Below are positions 54,117 through 64,000 of a DNA stretch of 64,000 nt, piece after piece. Numbering within the stretch: the first letter of the stretch is position 1; every line of letters starts with the position of its first letter. Under the pieces are notes generated by a model, which was given only the letters and a program-made list of their open reading frames with translations, searched no databases and was not told where the DNA came from. Origin of the DNA: Chlorocebus sabaeus (taxonomy: Eukaryota; Chordata; Mammalia; Primates; Cercopithecidae); the NCBI RefSeq assembly GCF_047675955.1, contig NC_132926.1, forward strand, positions 15,505,326 to 15,569,325. Reading direction: 5' to 3'. A program made the position numbers and the translations under genes.

Positions 54117-56014
54117 TGGAGAGAAGAATATTTATGTGTCAGACTTCTGGAAAGACATAACAAAGCAAACCATCTACAAATTATATTAGAGAATCAAACC
54201 TCAAAATCTCACTCTTTCAAGCAATTTCCTCTTCCTCTGTCTTGTCAACAAGAATCAGAACATAGGATAGTACTCCTACATTAGTAACATAAGGACTAAA
54301 ATCTTCACCTTGTAAGTCTACATCTACAGGTTTGTTTGACTCACTCACCATGTGTTCACTGGTGGGAACGGATCTTGAAGAATACATAATTTCAAGAGAG
54401 CTTTAAAGAGAGAGGATTCTTTGAACCTCGCATAGTGTTTATAACCAGAAGTTGACAGCATAGAGATGGGATGTACATTCATGGTTTTGACAAAAGACTC
54501 TTGAATACTCAAAGAAATTAAGATATAAGAAACATAAACATTTGATCTCTAAAGTTATAATGGAATTGAATAATCTTTTTATATAGTACCTTAAGGTTCT
54601 GATTAAGATTCTGGTGCTATTGTAACGCGATATTAACACCTATTAAGAAAGTTAAAAACAAAAGAGTCCATGGCACCATGTCTGTCCCCACAGGGTAAAC
54701 TCCATTTTGTCACACAATAGATTAGCTTAACTTTCCTCAGATAAGTCTGCCATTCTGAAGGGATCATTCATTGAATGGACCAAAAGGTCAACGAACTGAC
54801 CAGGGAAGTATATTCAAACTCATTCTGTCAAATATTTGGCATATTAGAAAGCTGAGGAATAATGATAACTCCCAATTACTTATCATTTTTATGAAAATCT
54901 AGGGCGAATGGAAGATTAACTGAGGTTCAATTTGACTAATTTAAAATAAAACATATGGATTTAATCAGCCATTTAAAACTGTTGGAAGTATTGGCTGTGT
55001 TTAAAAGTCTTTTCTCTGAACTAACCGTAGAATAGTTTTGTGGCTCTGTGAGTTACTGGCTGATTGCTGCCAGTTGTATTAACTTTCTATCATGTGTTAT
55101 TTAAAAGCACCAAAGTTAACAAGAATACAATGCTCACCTAATTACAGTTGTTCATACATATTTTCCATCCTCTTTTCTTCTCCCGCTCCTCTTTCTTCCT
55201 TTCCATCTCTCTTCCCACTTTTGTTTCTCTTTATTTTCTTCCCTCTTTGTCAATTATATGCCAGGTAAGTACACTGCCCAGGTTCGTTCAAAGAGAAATT
55301 TAGAATTTCCCTAGAGGTATACGCTAAGATTTTCCTTCGATTTGAACTGCGCATTTGGGGATGCATTTTAAGCTTCAGCTTTTATGCTACATATTTTCAG
55401 TTATAGCTCGTATATTCTACTATAACATAGTTTAGTTTTCCATTGCAGTAGAATGAATGGCTTCATGTCATTCCCAATTAAGCCCTCCATCATCTGTCCT
55501 CTTTAGCATAAAGTAGGATTAGGTGACAATGATGATGCATGCTCTCAGAGGCTACAGCAGAAAACAGGACCTGGCAGGCCAGTTCACCAAATGCCCCAGT
55601 GCCTGCCTCCACTGCAGATCTGTCCAATGATGGATGTGCCTTTAATGTGGCATCCAGGTGCCCGGAGGGGCGACAGAGATTTAAGCGGCTCGTTGAAGAG
55701 ACCTCCTCTCTTCTTTCTCCTTGGAGCTAGCATTCGTCTCTGCACTTCAAACCTGCAAGCTCCTTCATCTCTCCATGTCTGTTTCTGTTATCAGGAGCCT
55801 CAGTTTTCTATCCCTTGTTAGCCTCCTCCCTTCTTAGAGTTTACCTGCTTCTCCCCTGACTCTCAACTTTCTGGCTGAACAACTTGACTTTCGTAGCAGC
55901 CAAAGGATGCTTCCATGCTTTCCTTTGAGTCATGTAAGCAACAACATTTTACTTCTAACAGTTGGCTATTAGGACCTCTGACCTATTGACTTGCCCAGTT
56001 GGGAAGCTATACCA
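54117..56014. other. 1.9 kb unique, Alu-free DNA
   Basis: No named repeat. Overlapping plus-strand frames at 55539-55821 (63 and 76 codons) fall in a slightly GC-richer patch around 55540-55760 but show no domain. Confidence 0.45.
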
Positions 56015-56255
56015 CACAGTGATAATGAGCCCAGGCTATGAATCAGACTAAATCTTGACTCCCCCATTTCTAGCAGAATGATTTGGGATATGTTGCTCAA
56101 ACATCTCTGAGACTCAGGTTTTTTCATCTGAGAGATGGAAAAAATAGCAATAATAGCACCTACCTCATAGGTTAGCCATGATGATTAAATAAAATACCAC
56201 ACATGAAATCATTATTAATACAGCAGTAACTGTGACATGGCAAGCATTCAATCAC
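56015..56255 (+). repeat. MIR SINE, plus strand, nearly full length
   Basis: 'Gagcccaggctatgaatcag', 'agactcaggttttttcatct', 'atagcacctacctcataggt' and 'aagcattcaatcactctta' run through the MIR from 5' to 3'. Confidence 0.85.
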
Positions 56256-57529
56256 TCTTAATTTAAAAAAAAAAAAAAAACTTTTATTACATGCTGCTGA
56301 AGACTTGTTTCTTTTTTTTCTTGATGCAAAAGATAATTTTGAAAAGACAAACATTTGCAGGTTTTGATTTCCTTATGATGCTTGATATCAAACCCTCAGA
56401 TACTTAGGATGTCTGTTGTAATTTTCACAATGATTTAATAGTATGTGTCATATTTAATCTTTAGTTTTTCCCCAAAAAACAAGGGGTGTGTACATACACA
56501 TACACACACACACACACAAACAAACCCACTCTTTCTCTCTCTCATGTTTCTCATTGCTAAGCAGATGCTACTCTGCTACTTTAAATTAAAATGGGCACAT
56601 TCACTGGTTGACATACTAAGAAAGAGGTTCCTTTAGATTAATGTTTGGAAAAACAGTCAACTTGAATTCACTTTTTCTTTTCAATGCCATAAAAATTTTA
56701 TCTGCCACTTATTAACATTGAGAAATTTGATCACAACTTACAGTTGGTTTAGATCAATGCTTACAAAAAGCATACAATCTTTTATAAGTGCTAAAAAGGA
56801 ACTAGGGGCAACGACATATCAAGAAAGAAAGCAGCATGGGGGTAGTTCTGTTAAGAGTGGTTTAAAAGCCTGTATTGTACTACTGCCACGTAAGTAGAGG
56901 AAGGCTACTGTCAAACACATTGCTGAAATGAGAATTGTTTAAAATACAAAAAGCAAGACGGCTCCATGTGAGTATCTTAAAGTCCCAAGGTCACTTACAA
57001 AGGAGAACCAGGTGGTGAAACACTCGAGAGACAAACATCATAGCCATATCTTGACACTAGTGACCCCCCAAGAGGCAGCATACTAAATATTTTCAAAGAT
57101 AGATTTTCTTCTGCCTCTGGATTAATGTAAAACTTCAAGAAGTGAAATATGAAGAGCAATTGTTGGTTAGTATAACTTTTTTACCTGATTACTTTTTAGG
57201 AGCTTTACGTCAGAATAACTATTGCATCAAAATAACTCAGATTTTAGGACCCTCAATAAATACCATAAAAACAGAAGCTTCATAATGCTGGGTCTGGCCT
57301 CGAGCAGGTTAAAAAAAAAATTCCCCAGGCGTGTCGAATGTGTGTCTCTTTTAAGACTCACTCATCTATTCACATAAATTTTATACATGAGATAAATAAA
57401 GGCCCAGAAATCTGGGAGCAAAGGAAAGTGAATTAAAATTCTTTGGCTATCTATTTACTACACCGAAAGCCAAAATGGAGTAGTCACTAAAAGCACAGGT
57501 TCAAATAACACTGCGAAGAAGTATTCCCC
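56256..57529. other. Unique AT-rich DNA; CA repeat
   Basis: A (CA)n tract at about 56497-56519 and A-rich run at 56264-56280. No exon recognised. Confidence 0.5.
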
Positions 57530-57700
57530 TTGCAGCCTTGGGGAAGTTAATGCTTTTTTCTGCCTTAATTTCCCCATCTAAGCAGGGGATAGCCATATTA
57601 CTTGGCATACAAGGTTATTATTAAAATTAACTAAGACCCAAAAAGTCAAAAAACCCTAGCCAAAAGAAAATACTCAATAAACAATAGCTGACTGTATTAG
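57530..57700 (+). repeat. MIR SINE, plus strand
   Basis: 'Gcagccttggggaagttaat', 'ttaatttccccatctaagca' and 'aatactcaataaacaatagc' are MIR in sense. Confidence 0.75.
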
Positions 57701-57732
57701 GTGGCAACCCTTGGCTAATATTTTACATATTA

Positions 57733-57814
57733 TTAGGCTGGTGCAAAAGTAAAATTGCAGTTTTTTCCATTACGTTCAGTGGCAAAAACTGCAGTTACTT
57801 CTACACCAACCTAA
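57733..57814. mobile_element. MADE1 miniature mariner (MITE), 82 bp
   Basis: Near-perfect palindrome: 'ttaggctggtgcaaaagtaa' at the left, its complement 'acttctacaccaacctaa' at the right, with TA target duplications at 57731-57732 and 57815-57816. This is the MADE1/Hsmar1-derived MITE. Transcribed copies of this family are the known source of primate mir-548 microRNAs. Complementary arms leave only a few central bases unpaired. Confidence 0.95.
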
Positions 57815-57824
57815 TACATGCTTA

Positions 57825-57960
57825 ATCACCACATCGACTCTGATCAAGGCTGTATTATCCCTATTTTACAGGTGGACACACAGATTCAGAAATGTTAAAT
57901 AGCCTAGCAGACTGCAGCCACCAGTGAGCAATGGTACAGGCATTCAAACTTATTTTGGAA
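57825..57960 (-). repeat. MIR SINE, minus strand
   Basis: 'Ctattttacaggtggacaca', 'attcagaaatgttaaatagc' and 'gagcaatggtacaggcattc' are MIR in reverse; the left part probably continues before the MADE1, which inserted into it. Confidence 0.7.
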
Positions 57961-58426
57961 AAGTCAAAAAACCCAATTCCATGACACACAAGTCTGTTCT
58001 CTCTTTGACTTCATGAAAAGTACATTTGGTTTTGAATCTTTTTGGCCATTGAAGAAATTAAAATAAACCAAAGTCTTTAAAAAGTTACAGCATAACTTTT
58101 CTCCCCTGCAAACTAGAGTGATCCATTTTATACTTTTGCGTTCTATTTTTAAAGTGATAATGCTGAAATGAGTATATCTAAAAGGACTGCATGCTCTTGG
58201 GCACATATAAATGTCCCTGGCATGAATTGCATGTGTAATTGTGGTTGTTTTGGGGAAAAAGAGGAGAGAAAAAAAAAAAAAAAAACCACAAGTGCAATAT
58301 AACTGTTGCCATCTGCCTTTAGGTGAAATTCTGTAAGGTTATTTTGAGCTCCCATTGGACGTTGATTTCGATGTGTACTGAGAAAACTGCCGGACCACCT
58401 GCCACCCATCCATACTAGAATTGACC

Positions 58427-58678
58427 ATGGTGGCAGATGAAGCTTCAGAGATTGTCATTTTCCACCACTGTTACTTGACTGGACCTCCACCATGTTACAC
58501 CCTTCTTTCCCCTAAACAACTCCGGAGGACAACAGGTCTCCAGGTGCAACAGTGTGAGGATTTTATCATAAGAAAGCAAAGACTAGTAATGCATGAATTT
58601 CTTAAATCCAAGCTAGAGTCCAAAGGGAGATTTCATCCAATAGAAACAAGCCGCCCATGCAAACCATCTGCAGAATAA
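58427..58678 (+). other. 83-codon ORF with strong Kozak start; coding status unknown
   Basis: ACCATGG context at 58424-58430 (A at -3, G at +4). The predicted product begins 'MVADEASEIVIFHHCYL', contains 'GPPPCYTLLSPKQLRR', and is basic in its C-terminal half. No signal peptide or domain recognised. It lies outside any repeat I can name. No splice sites, promoter or AATAAA can be firmly tied to it, and 80-codon open frames occur by chance in a window this size. Confidence 0.2.
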
Positions 58679-59045
58679 CCTCACAACAGACCCAGTGGTG
58701 ATTTCATAGTTGCCAATAAAACAAGCTTAGAAGCCTCCCAAGGAGACAAATGCTTCTGAAAAATATCTTCCACCGCTTAGCATATGGGTCTGCGAATGCT
58801 GCCCAAACAAAAGAATAAAGCAAGGTAGGACAGAGCTCTGGCTGAAAAATACTTCTCCTCCATTGTTTTGTGATAATAAAGAGAGGCATTTCTTGTCATT
58901 AATTTTTTTCCAAGGGTCAGAGCTCATAGAAAGATGCCCAGTTTTTCTGACCAGTGTTGGGGTTTAGCCATTCTTTCCCCTGCTCAGGGGGAACTAGATC
59001 TATGCAAGAAGACGCAGCTCTTGGTATTTCCAACCATTTTAAATT

Positions 59046-59432
59046 TCAGCAGCTTGATACTTTCTCCTGCTGAAGGAGATAGGAGGCCAATAGAGGAGCT
59101 GGCAAAAACATTTGTTTCCACTTAAGTCTGTTTCCATTCTCGCCACTCTGCAACTTCATACCAAAGCAGCTTTCCCTCTCCTTCTTGCATGGGCTATGGG
59201 ATTGTGAGACCAGAAGGTCTAGTCTGCAGGGCAGAGCAGCATCATACATTACCCTGCCGTGCACCCTGTGGCTGATATGGTAGAGGAGCTTACTAGTTTG
59301 GAAGGGCATTTGATTGGAACCTCCTTGGCCAGAGGCACTGAGAAGAAGGGATGTCTCCTGGCAGAAAGTAACAGTGTCATCACACTCTTCCCCCCCTTCA
59401 CAACCAACCTTGCCAAATGCTATCCAATACAT
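59046..59432 (-). other. 128-codon ORF, minus strand; coding status unknown
   Basis: True ATG at 59432-59430, G at -3 but T at +4. Product begins 'MYWIAFGKVGCEGGEECDD' and has seven cysteines without recognisable spacing. It is the longest frame not explained by Alu, L1 or microsatellite. No domain recognised; chance remains the simplest explanation. Confidence 0.2.
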
Positions 59433-60229
59433 TACAATTAACTGGGTCCCTAATAAACTCCAGTGGAAAAAAAGCAGCCATCATGTGGTGAATAATTCAG
59501 AATCCACGAAATATTCAAAAGGGAACCCAGACACTCAACCTTAAAAGGACATATTCTACTTAAGTATAATGTTGAAGATTTGCATTAAAAATTCAACAAA
59601 ATAAACTGTTGTGAAAGGTAAAATCTGCCTGTGTTGCCAGAAGCAGTGGGTTCAGCCAGAGCTGGAACAGTGATATTGCAGAAGGTAGGCATTGGGAAAA
59701 ATGGACCAGGTATTACCACCCCCCAGTGGGTACAGAGTATTTCCTCATATGGAGGTTTGTACTAAGAGTCAGGATCAGGGTGGGATCCAGGATCAGGAAT
59801 ACTGTAGATCTGGTCTGCTCAAGTGACTGTATCAATCAATAGATAGGCGGGCAAAGTGATGTAGGGTATATTAGAAATAAGCAGAATTCAGAAGAAGCAG
59901 TTCTCACCATTCCTCCCTTTACAGGTGATTGCACTCTGGTTCCCAAGACAAGACATATAAATGTGGGATAATTAGAGAATGAAACAATGTCATATACAAT
60001 AAGGTGCAAAATTATATTAGACATTAGAAAACTGTCATTGATATTAAAAGTGAAGTAAAAAAACACAGCAGGGTCTATAGTTCTTAAGAAAGGCCCTGGA
60101 GAGGTGGAATTTAACTAAAATCTGGAAATTCTGACAGCATTTCATTGAAGTAAAGTTAGAGCAAAGATTTTCAGATAAGAGAAAGCTCATGAGCAATGAC
60201 ATTTAAGTGGAAATGAGGAAATTATGAGC

Positions 60230-60380
60230 AGGGTAGGGTAAAACAGGCAGATGATAAATATTTGACATACAGAGAGGAGAACGTTGAAAGTTTAGGATAG
60301 ACTGATTGATCGGACAGTTTTAATAACGTTGTGTAATTTGAACTTTGTCCAGTAGGCTCCCTGAAGCTATTTAATAGTAG
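60230..60380 (-). repeat. L2 LINE fragment, minus strand
   Basis: 'Gtgtaatttgaactttgtcc' and 'agtaggctccctgaagctat' fit L2 in reverse ('tttggattttattct', 'gggaagccattgg'). Ends in a TAGTAG/CTATTA palindrome at about 60375-60405. Confidence 0.45.
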
Positions 60381-60425
60381 TAGTAGTAGTACTATTACTA
60401 ATAGTTAACTTATTATTATGGGGTT

Positions 60426-60713
60426 GTTTTGTTTTGAGACGGAGTCTCACTCTGTCATGCTCAGACTGAAGTGCAATGGCGTGATCTTGGCTTGCTGCAA
60501 CCTCTGCCTCCTGGGTTCAAGTGATTCTCCCTTCTTAGTCTCCCATGTAGCTGGCATTACAGGTGCCCACCACCACTCCCAGTGAAGTTTTTTAGTAGAG
60601 ACGAGGTTTCACCATGTTGACCAGGCTGGTCTTGAACTCCCAACCTCAGGTGATCCACCCACTTCAGCCTCCCAAAGTGCTGGGATTACAGGCGTGAGCC
60701 ACCGTGCCTGGGC
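60426..60713 (-). mobile_element. Alu (AluS-type), minus strand
   Basis: 'Gagacggagtctcactctgt' to 'ccaccgtgcctgggc'; short deletion near 60588 ('cagtgaagttttttagtag'). Confidence 0.95.
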
Positions 60714-60844
60714 ACTTTTTGTTATTGAGTAATCCTTCAGGAATAGGCACCATCTAAGCATTTTACATGCACTGTTTTGTATAACCTTCATGGCAACCTC
60801 GTGTGGTAGGAATCACTATTATTCCCATTTTAAGATAAAGTGTT

Positions 60845-61147
60845 GGCCGGCGCAGTGGCTCATGCCTGTAATCTCAACACCTTGGGAGGCGAGGTGGGTG
60901 GATCAGGGGGTCAGGAGATCAAGACTATCGTAGCCAACATGGTAAACCCCGTCTGTACTAAAAGAGATGGTGGTGCATGCCTATAATCCCAGCTACTTAG
61001 GAGGCTGAGGCAGGAAAAGCGTCTGAAGCTGGGAGGCAGAGCTTGCAGTGAGCCGAGATCGCACCACTGCACTCCAGCCTGGGTGACAGTAAGATTCCGT
61101 CTCAAAAAAAAAAAAAAGAAAGAAAAGAAAAAGAAAAGAAAAAATAA
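60845..61147 (+). mobile_element. AluY-like, plus strand, with internal deletion
   Basis: 'Ggccggcgcagtggctcatg', 'tcaggagatcaagactatcg'; bases of the linker are missing near 60961 ('ctaaaagagatggtggtgca'); tail A-rich with G. Confidence 0.95.
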
Positions 61148-61509
61148 AATGTTAAAAAGTCAAAGAATTTTAGAAAATTCCCCAGGTCCATACAATGGTA
61201 TTGGAATCAGAGATATCTGACCTCAGAACTTTAGTTCTTCACTCTGGTGCCATAGCTCCTTGAGTAAGAGAGTAAAGAGATGAAATCTAGTCTTTTCCAA
61301 ATTAGCAGTAATTAATGAGTGATTATTAGTTGCTGGTGTTCTTATGGTTACATACGAGAGACATAGTATCTGATTTCCCAGAACAAAGGTATGTCATAAT
61401 TCTGGAGCCCCTACTGGATCAAGGTACCATGCTAGTTGTTCTACTTATGATAACTTATCAAATGTCACATATCCTGCAACAAGTAGATGGTTTTCTCCCC
61501 GACCCCATT

Positions 61510-61587
<78 letters not shown>

Positions 61588-61692
61588 TCTTAAACAATTA
61601 AACTAAGGTTCAGCGATGCTAAACAATCTATCACCAAGGTCATCTATATGACAGAGCTAGGATTCATATCCAAATCAATCTCTTTCCTAAAC
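61148..61692. other. Unique DNA containing a compound microsatellite
   Basis: Nothing coding; the 87-codon frame 61330-61593 runs into the microsatellite. A MIR-like 'aactaaggttcagcgatgct' follows it at about 61600. Confidence 0.5.
61510..61587. repeat. Compound (TC)n-(AC)n microsatellite
   Basis: About 54 bases of TC units with one G interruption (near 61533), then about 12 AC units. Likely length-polymorphic. Confidence 0.95.
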
Positions 61693-62021
61693 TAGAGGTT
61701 GGCAAATTATAGCCTGCAAGCCAAATCTGGCCGACAACCTGTTTTTGCGTGGCCTGTGAAAAGAATGTTTTTTTATATTTTTAAAAGATTGAAATGTTTA
61801 AATGAGGAATATTTCATGACACATGAAAATTCTATAATTCCAATTACTGTGTCCCTAAATAAAATTGTATTGGAACACCATGCCCATGTGTTTAGGTATT
61901 GTCTATGGCTGTTTTCATACTATAACAGCAGAGTTGAGTAGTTGCAACAGAGACTGTCTGGTGTGCAATGCCTAAAATACTTACTGTCTGGCTCTTGCCA
62001 GATAAATTTTTTCCAACCCTG
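61693..62021. mobile_element. hAT-type DNA transposon with 8-bp target duplication
   Basis: 'Tagaggttggcaaattatag' at the left and 'ttttttccaaccctg' at the right are inverted termini (CAGGGGTTGGCAAA type). Interior 'gcctgcaagccaaatctggc', 'aaattgtattggaacaccat' and 'agcagagttgagtagttgca' is a familiar hAT-Charlie-group MER. Flanks tcctaaac (61685-61692) and tcctaaat (62022-62029) are the 8-bp hAT duplication. No transposase; the 80-codon frame is not a gene. Confidence 0.9.
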
Positions 62022-62169
62022 TCCTAAATCGTGATCTTTCTACTGTGTCACCCTGCTTATCATTGTGTCATGCTATCCCTAAAACATATCCATTGCACAG
62101 AATCGAGAAAGAAGGTCAGCTAGGGTACAAGAATATCACAAAAAAGTGAAGGATATTTCCTCGTCACTT

Positions 62170-62469
62170 TATTATTTATTTTTATTTTATTTATTTATTT
62201 TGAGACAGAATCGGGCTCTGTCACCCAGGCTGGAGTGCAATGGTGCGATCTCGGCTCACTGAAACTTGCCTCCTGAGTTCAAGTGATTCTCCTGCCTCAG
62301 CCTCCTGAGTAGCTGGGATTACAGGCCCAGCTATTTTTTTGTATTTTTTTGTAGAAACGGGGTTTCACCATGTTAGCCAGGCTGGTCTCGAACTCCTGAC
62401 CTCAGGTGATTCACCTGCCTCAACCTCCCAAAGTACTGGGATTACAGCCGTGAGCCACTGTGCCTGGCC
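62170..62469 (-). mobile_element. Alu (AluS-type), minus strand
   Basis: (TTTA)n-rich tail 62170-62200, 'gagacagaatcgggctctg' to 'cactgtgcctggcc'. Flanks 'tcgtcacttta' and 'cccatcacttta'. Confidence 0.95.
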
Positions 62470-64000
62470 TTCCCCATCACTTTAAATTTGAGACTTGTAG
62501 TAACCAGTATGTAGAAGGCTATTTATTCCCTCCTAGGCTTCAGACCTGAAATGCAAATGCAGAGTGATGGGAAAAAAAAAAAATGCTATAAGGAGTATTT
62601 TAGGAAGATTTCTGGAGAAAAGAAGCAAAGTGGATCAGAAACAAGACCAGTTGGATAATCAGGTGTCGAAGTCTCAAGCTGCTGGAATATTTGTAGAATG
62701 ATAGTTATTCCCCTAATCTGAGTCTCACAACCAGCTGCTTCTGTAGGGGATATTTGGGAAAAATAAAAATAAGAAGGCTGGTGTTATAATTCAGGTGTTC
62801 ATTATTACCAGGTTTCAAACAACGGCCACTTACAAAGATATTTTAACCTGGATATGGCAGCTCTTTAGCTATTCACATTAATCCAGACATCAAGAGGACC
62901 ATTTTCTGAAATCCTTCAACTTCATGTACTGCACCTCTTGTGACAAGTTTGACTAAAAACTATGCATTACAAAACCCTTCATTCAAGCAGTTTATGTCTT
63001 GGTGTTTGGAGACAATGATAACCTTTGCCAAGATTTCAACCAGCAATGTGGAGACATTGAATACATTTGTCAGTTTTGTGTCCACTGTGTACCATGGTCT
63101 CAAAAAATTAAGGCAGAGACTGGACAAAGTGTATCTCATTGCTGCGTGGGGAGCAAAAAGCAAGGTTTTGACATTCAACACACTAATTATCAACCATGAA
63201 TTATGGAGTGTCAGACTCCAGTCCACAATCTTTTACAGATAGCAAATCCTAATAACAACAATAACATTTTTAAAGAAAGATACTGCTGCTTGGTTTGGAT
63301 CTGATTCTGAAAAAACCTTTTTTTTTTTTTTTTCCTGAGCTAATGTGTCACGTTGTCAAGGTTGTGTCAACCATAAAGGTGATATGTCAAAATGACAATC
63401 AGTTTACTATGGTGAAAATAAGTGTATTTTTCCCTAAACTGCAGTTTGCTTAACCTCATTTTAAAAATAAACTGCCCAAAGCAGACAGAAAGAAAATTTG
63501 GGCATTATTAGTTGTCCACATTTGAGCGCTGCTATCTAAAAAAGCACACACCGAAAGCTTTTAAGAAGGGGCTGTGCAATGCTTTTTCATTAGGGTCAGT
63601 CTGTCAGGTAATTATCCCCTGTGAGTATTTGGACTATAGTCTCTCTCTTTTTTTTTTTTCTGTGCTAGAGGAAGCCAAAAGAACTGCTCCATGCCCAACC
63701 GCACTTTCTGGTTCTAAGTGAAGTTTTTCTAGTGTCAGCTTATGCCCCAGGTTCTTTGTGGGCTTGAGGGCCTACATGTTCTTCCGCATCGGGTCATCTT
63801 TTCATTTCAAGATGCCTATTGAGCAGAGTCAAAAGAGCAGCCTCCATAGAGGTTGACAGGAAGAAGTGAAGGGGATTTGAGAAGAAAGGGACACTGGGGT
63901 CTTGCATTTATTTGAAAAGGGCCAGGGATAAAATGCTAGGCATAGTCAAACAAATGCACTGTTACAGGACTTCCTCATCTGGCCCACTTATCCCTGGGCC
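62470..64000. other. 1.5 kb unique DNA at the window end
   Basis: No repeat recognised. The 100-codon plus frame 62940-63242 begins at GTG; its first ATG (62994) has a weak context and leaves 82 codons without a known domain. A T17 run lies at about 63318-63334. A TGTCA-rich patch at 63346-63400 is noted as a finding. Confidence 0.45.

Larger units (their letters stand above)
57961..60229. other. 2.3 kb unique DNA with two modest ORFs
   Basis: No Alu, L1, L2 or MIR recognised from about 57961 to 60100. The two longest frames are listed separately. Could be ordinary unique DNA or an unnamed old insertion. Confidence 0.45.

Noticed and set aside
57063..57082. CTCF-like 'ccccccaagaggcagcat'
   Set aside because: Several mismatches to the core motif; too weak to list.
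62940..63242. 100-codon plus ORF and overlapping 88-codon minus ORF
   Set aside because: The plus frame begins at GTG and its first ATG has weak context; no recognised domain. Kept only as part of the unique terminal region.
1..64000. CRISPR arrays, bacterial operons, rRNA, tRNA or snRNA genes
   Set aside because: No regularly spaced direct repeats, no ribosome-binding-site/ORF chains, and no U6, 7SK, Y, 5S or tRNA signature seen on either strand; 7SL- and tRNA-like text is within Alu and MIR.

Overview
The window is primate nuclear DNA: AT-rich, built mainly of interspersed repeats, with no protein-coding exon, rRNA, tRNA, CRISPR array or bacterial-type gene that I can support. About 38 Alu copies, several of them nested, mark it as primate. 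Three AluY copies (27533-27835, 29079-29393, 40721-40987) carry the right-arm variant 'gcgaggtgg', and the 29079 copy also has 'gatccggccactgc' and the 5' variant 'ttcaagcctg'. From memory these are typical of Old World monkey (macaque/baboon/vervet-like) AluY rather than human AluY, so I infer a cercopithecid genome. Almost every long open frame is a translated Alu or microsatellite.

Layout. 1-13 kb: L2 and MIR fossils broken by Alus, a perfect 36-bp tandem duplication (7.3 kb), a long polypyrimidine tract (9.2-9.4 kb) and an RFX-type X-box in unique sequence (11.16 kb). 13.8-15.4 kb: a GC-richer, probably hAT-derived module with a 96-codon ORF, then an Alu and a MER5A-like element. 16-20 kb: two more polypurine/polypyrimidine tracts, a doubly used Alu insertion site and a hAT element split by an AluY. 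21-29 kb: Alu-dense, with a fused head-to-head Alu pair and a MaLR/MLT1-like solo LTR (25.1-25.5 kb). 29.6-31 kb: a long L2 stretch. 33-39 kb: Alu-poor, with two adjacent MIRs and one arm of a ~225-bp inverted repeat whose other arm lies at 40.4 kb. 41-42.3 kb: a 5'-inverted old L1. 43.6-46 kb: a young L1 on the minus strand with complete 5' end, 5'UTR promoter, 3' end and target-site duplication, but a large internal deletion joining early ORF1 to late ORF2. 46-54 kb: Alu, L2, MIR and an old L1 3' end. 54-60 kb: an Alu-free stretch containing a MADE1 miniature mariner (hairpin of the mir-548 type) and two modest ORFs. 60-64 kb: Alus, a compound CT/CA microsatellite, and a hAT element with 8-bp target duplications.

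How the parts work together: there is no operon or pathway here. The window reads as intergenic or intronic DNA whose history is layered insertion: MIR/L2/hAT/MaLR (old), then AluJ and L1M, AluS, and lastly AluY and the young L1. The functional candidates are regulatory or RNA-level: the L1 5'UTR promoter, the MADE1 hairpin, inverted Alu pairs, and a few motif clusters in unique DNA. Repeat family names come from recall of consensus sequences, not a database search.
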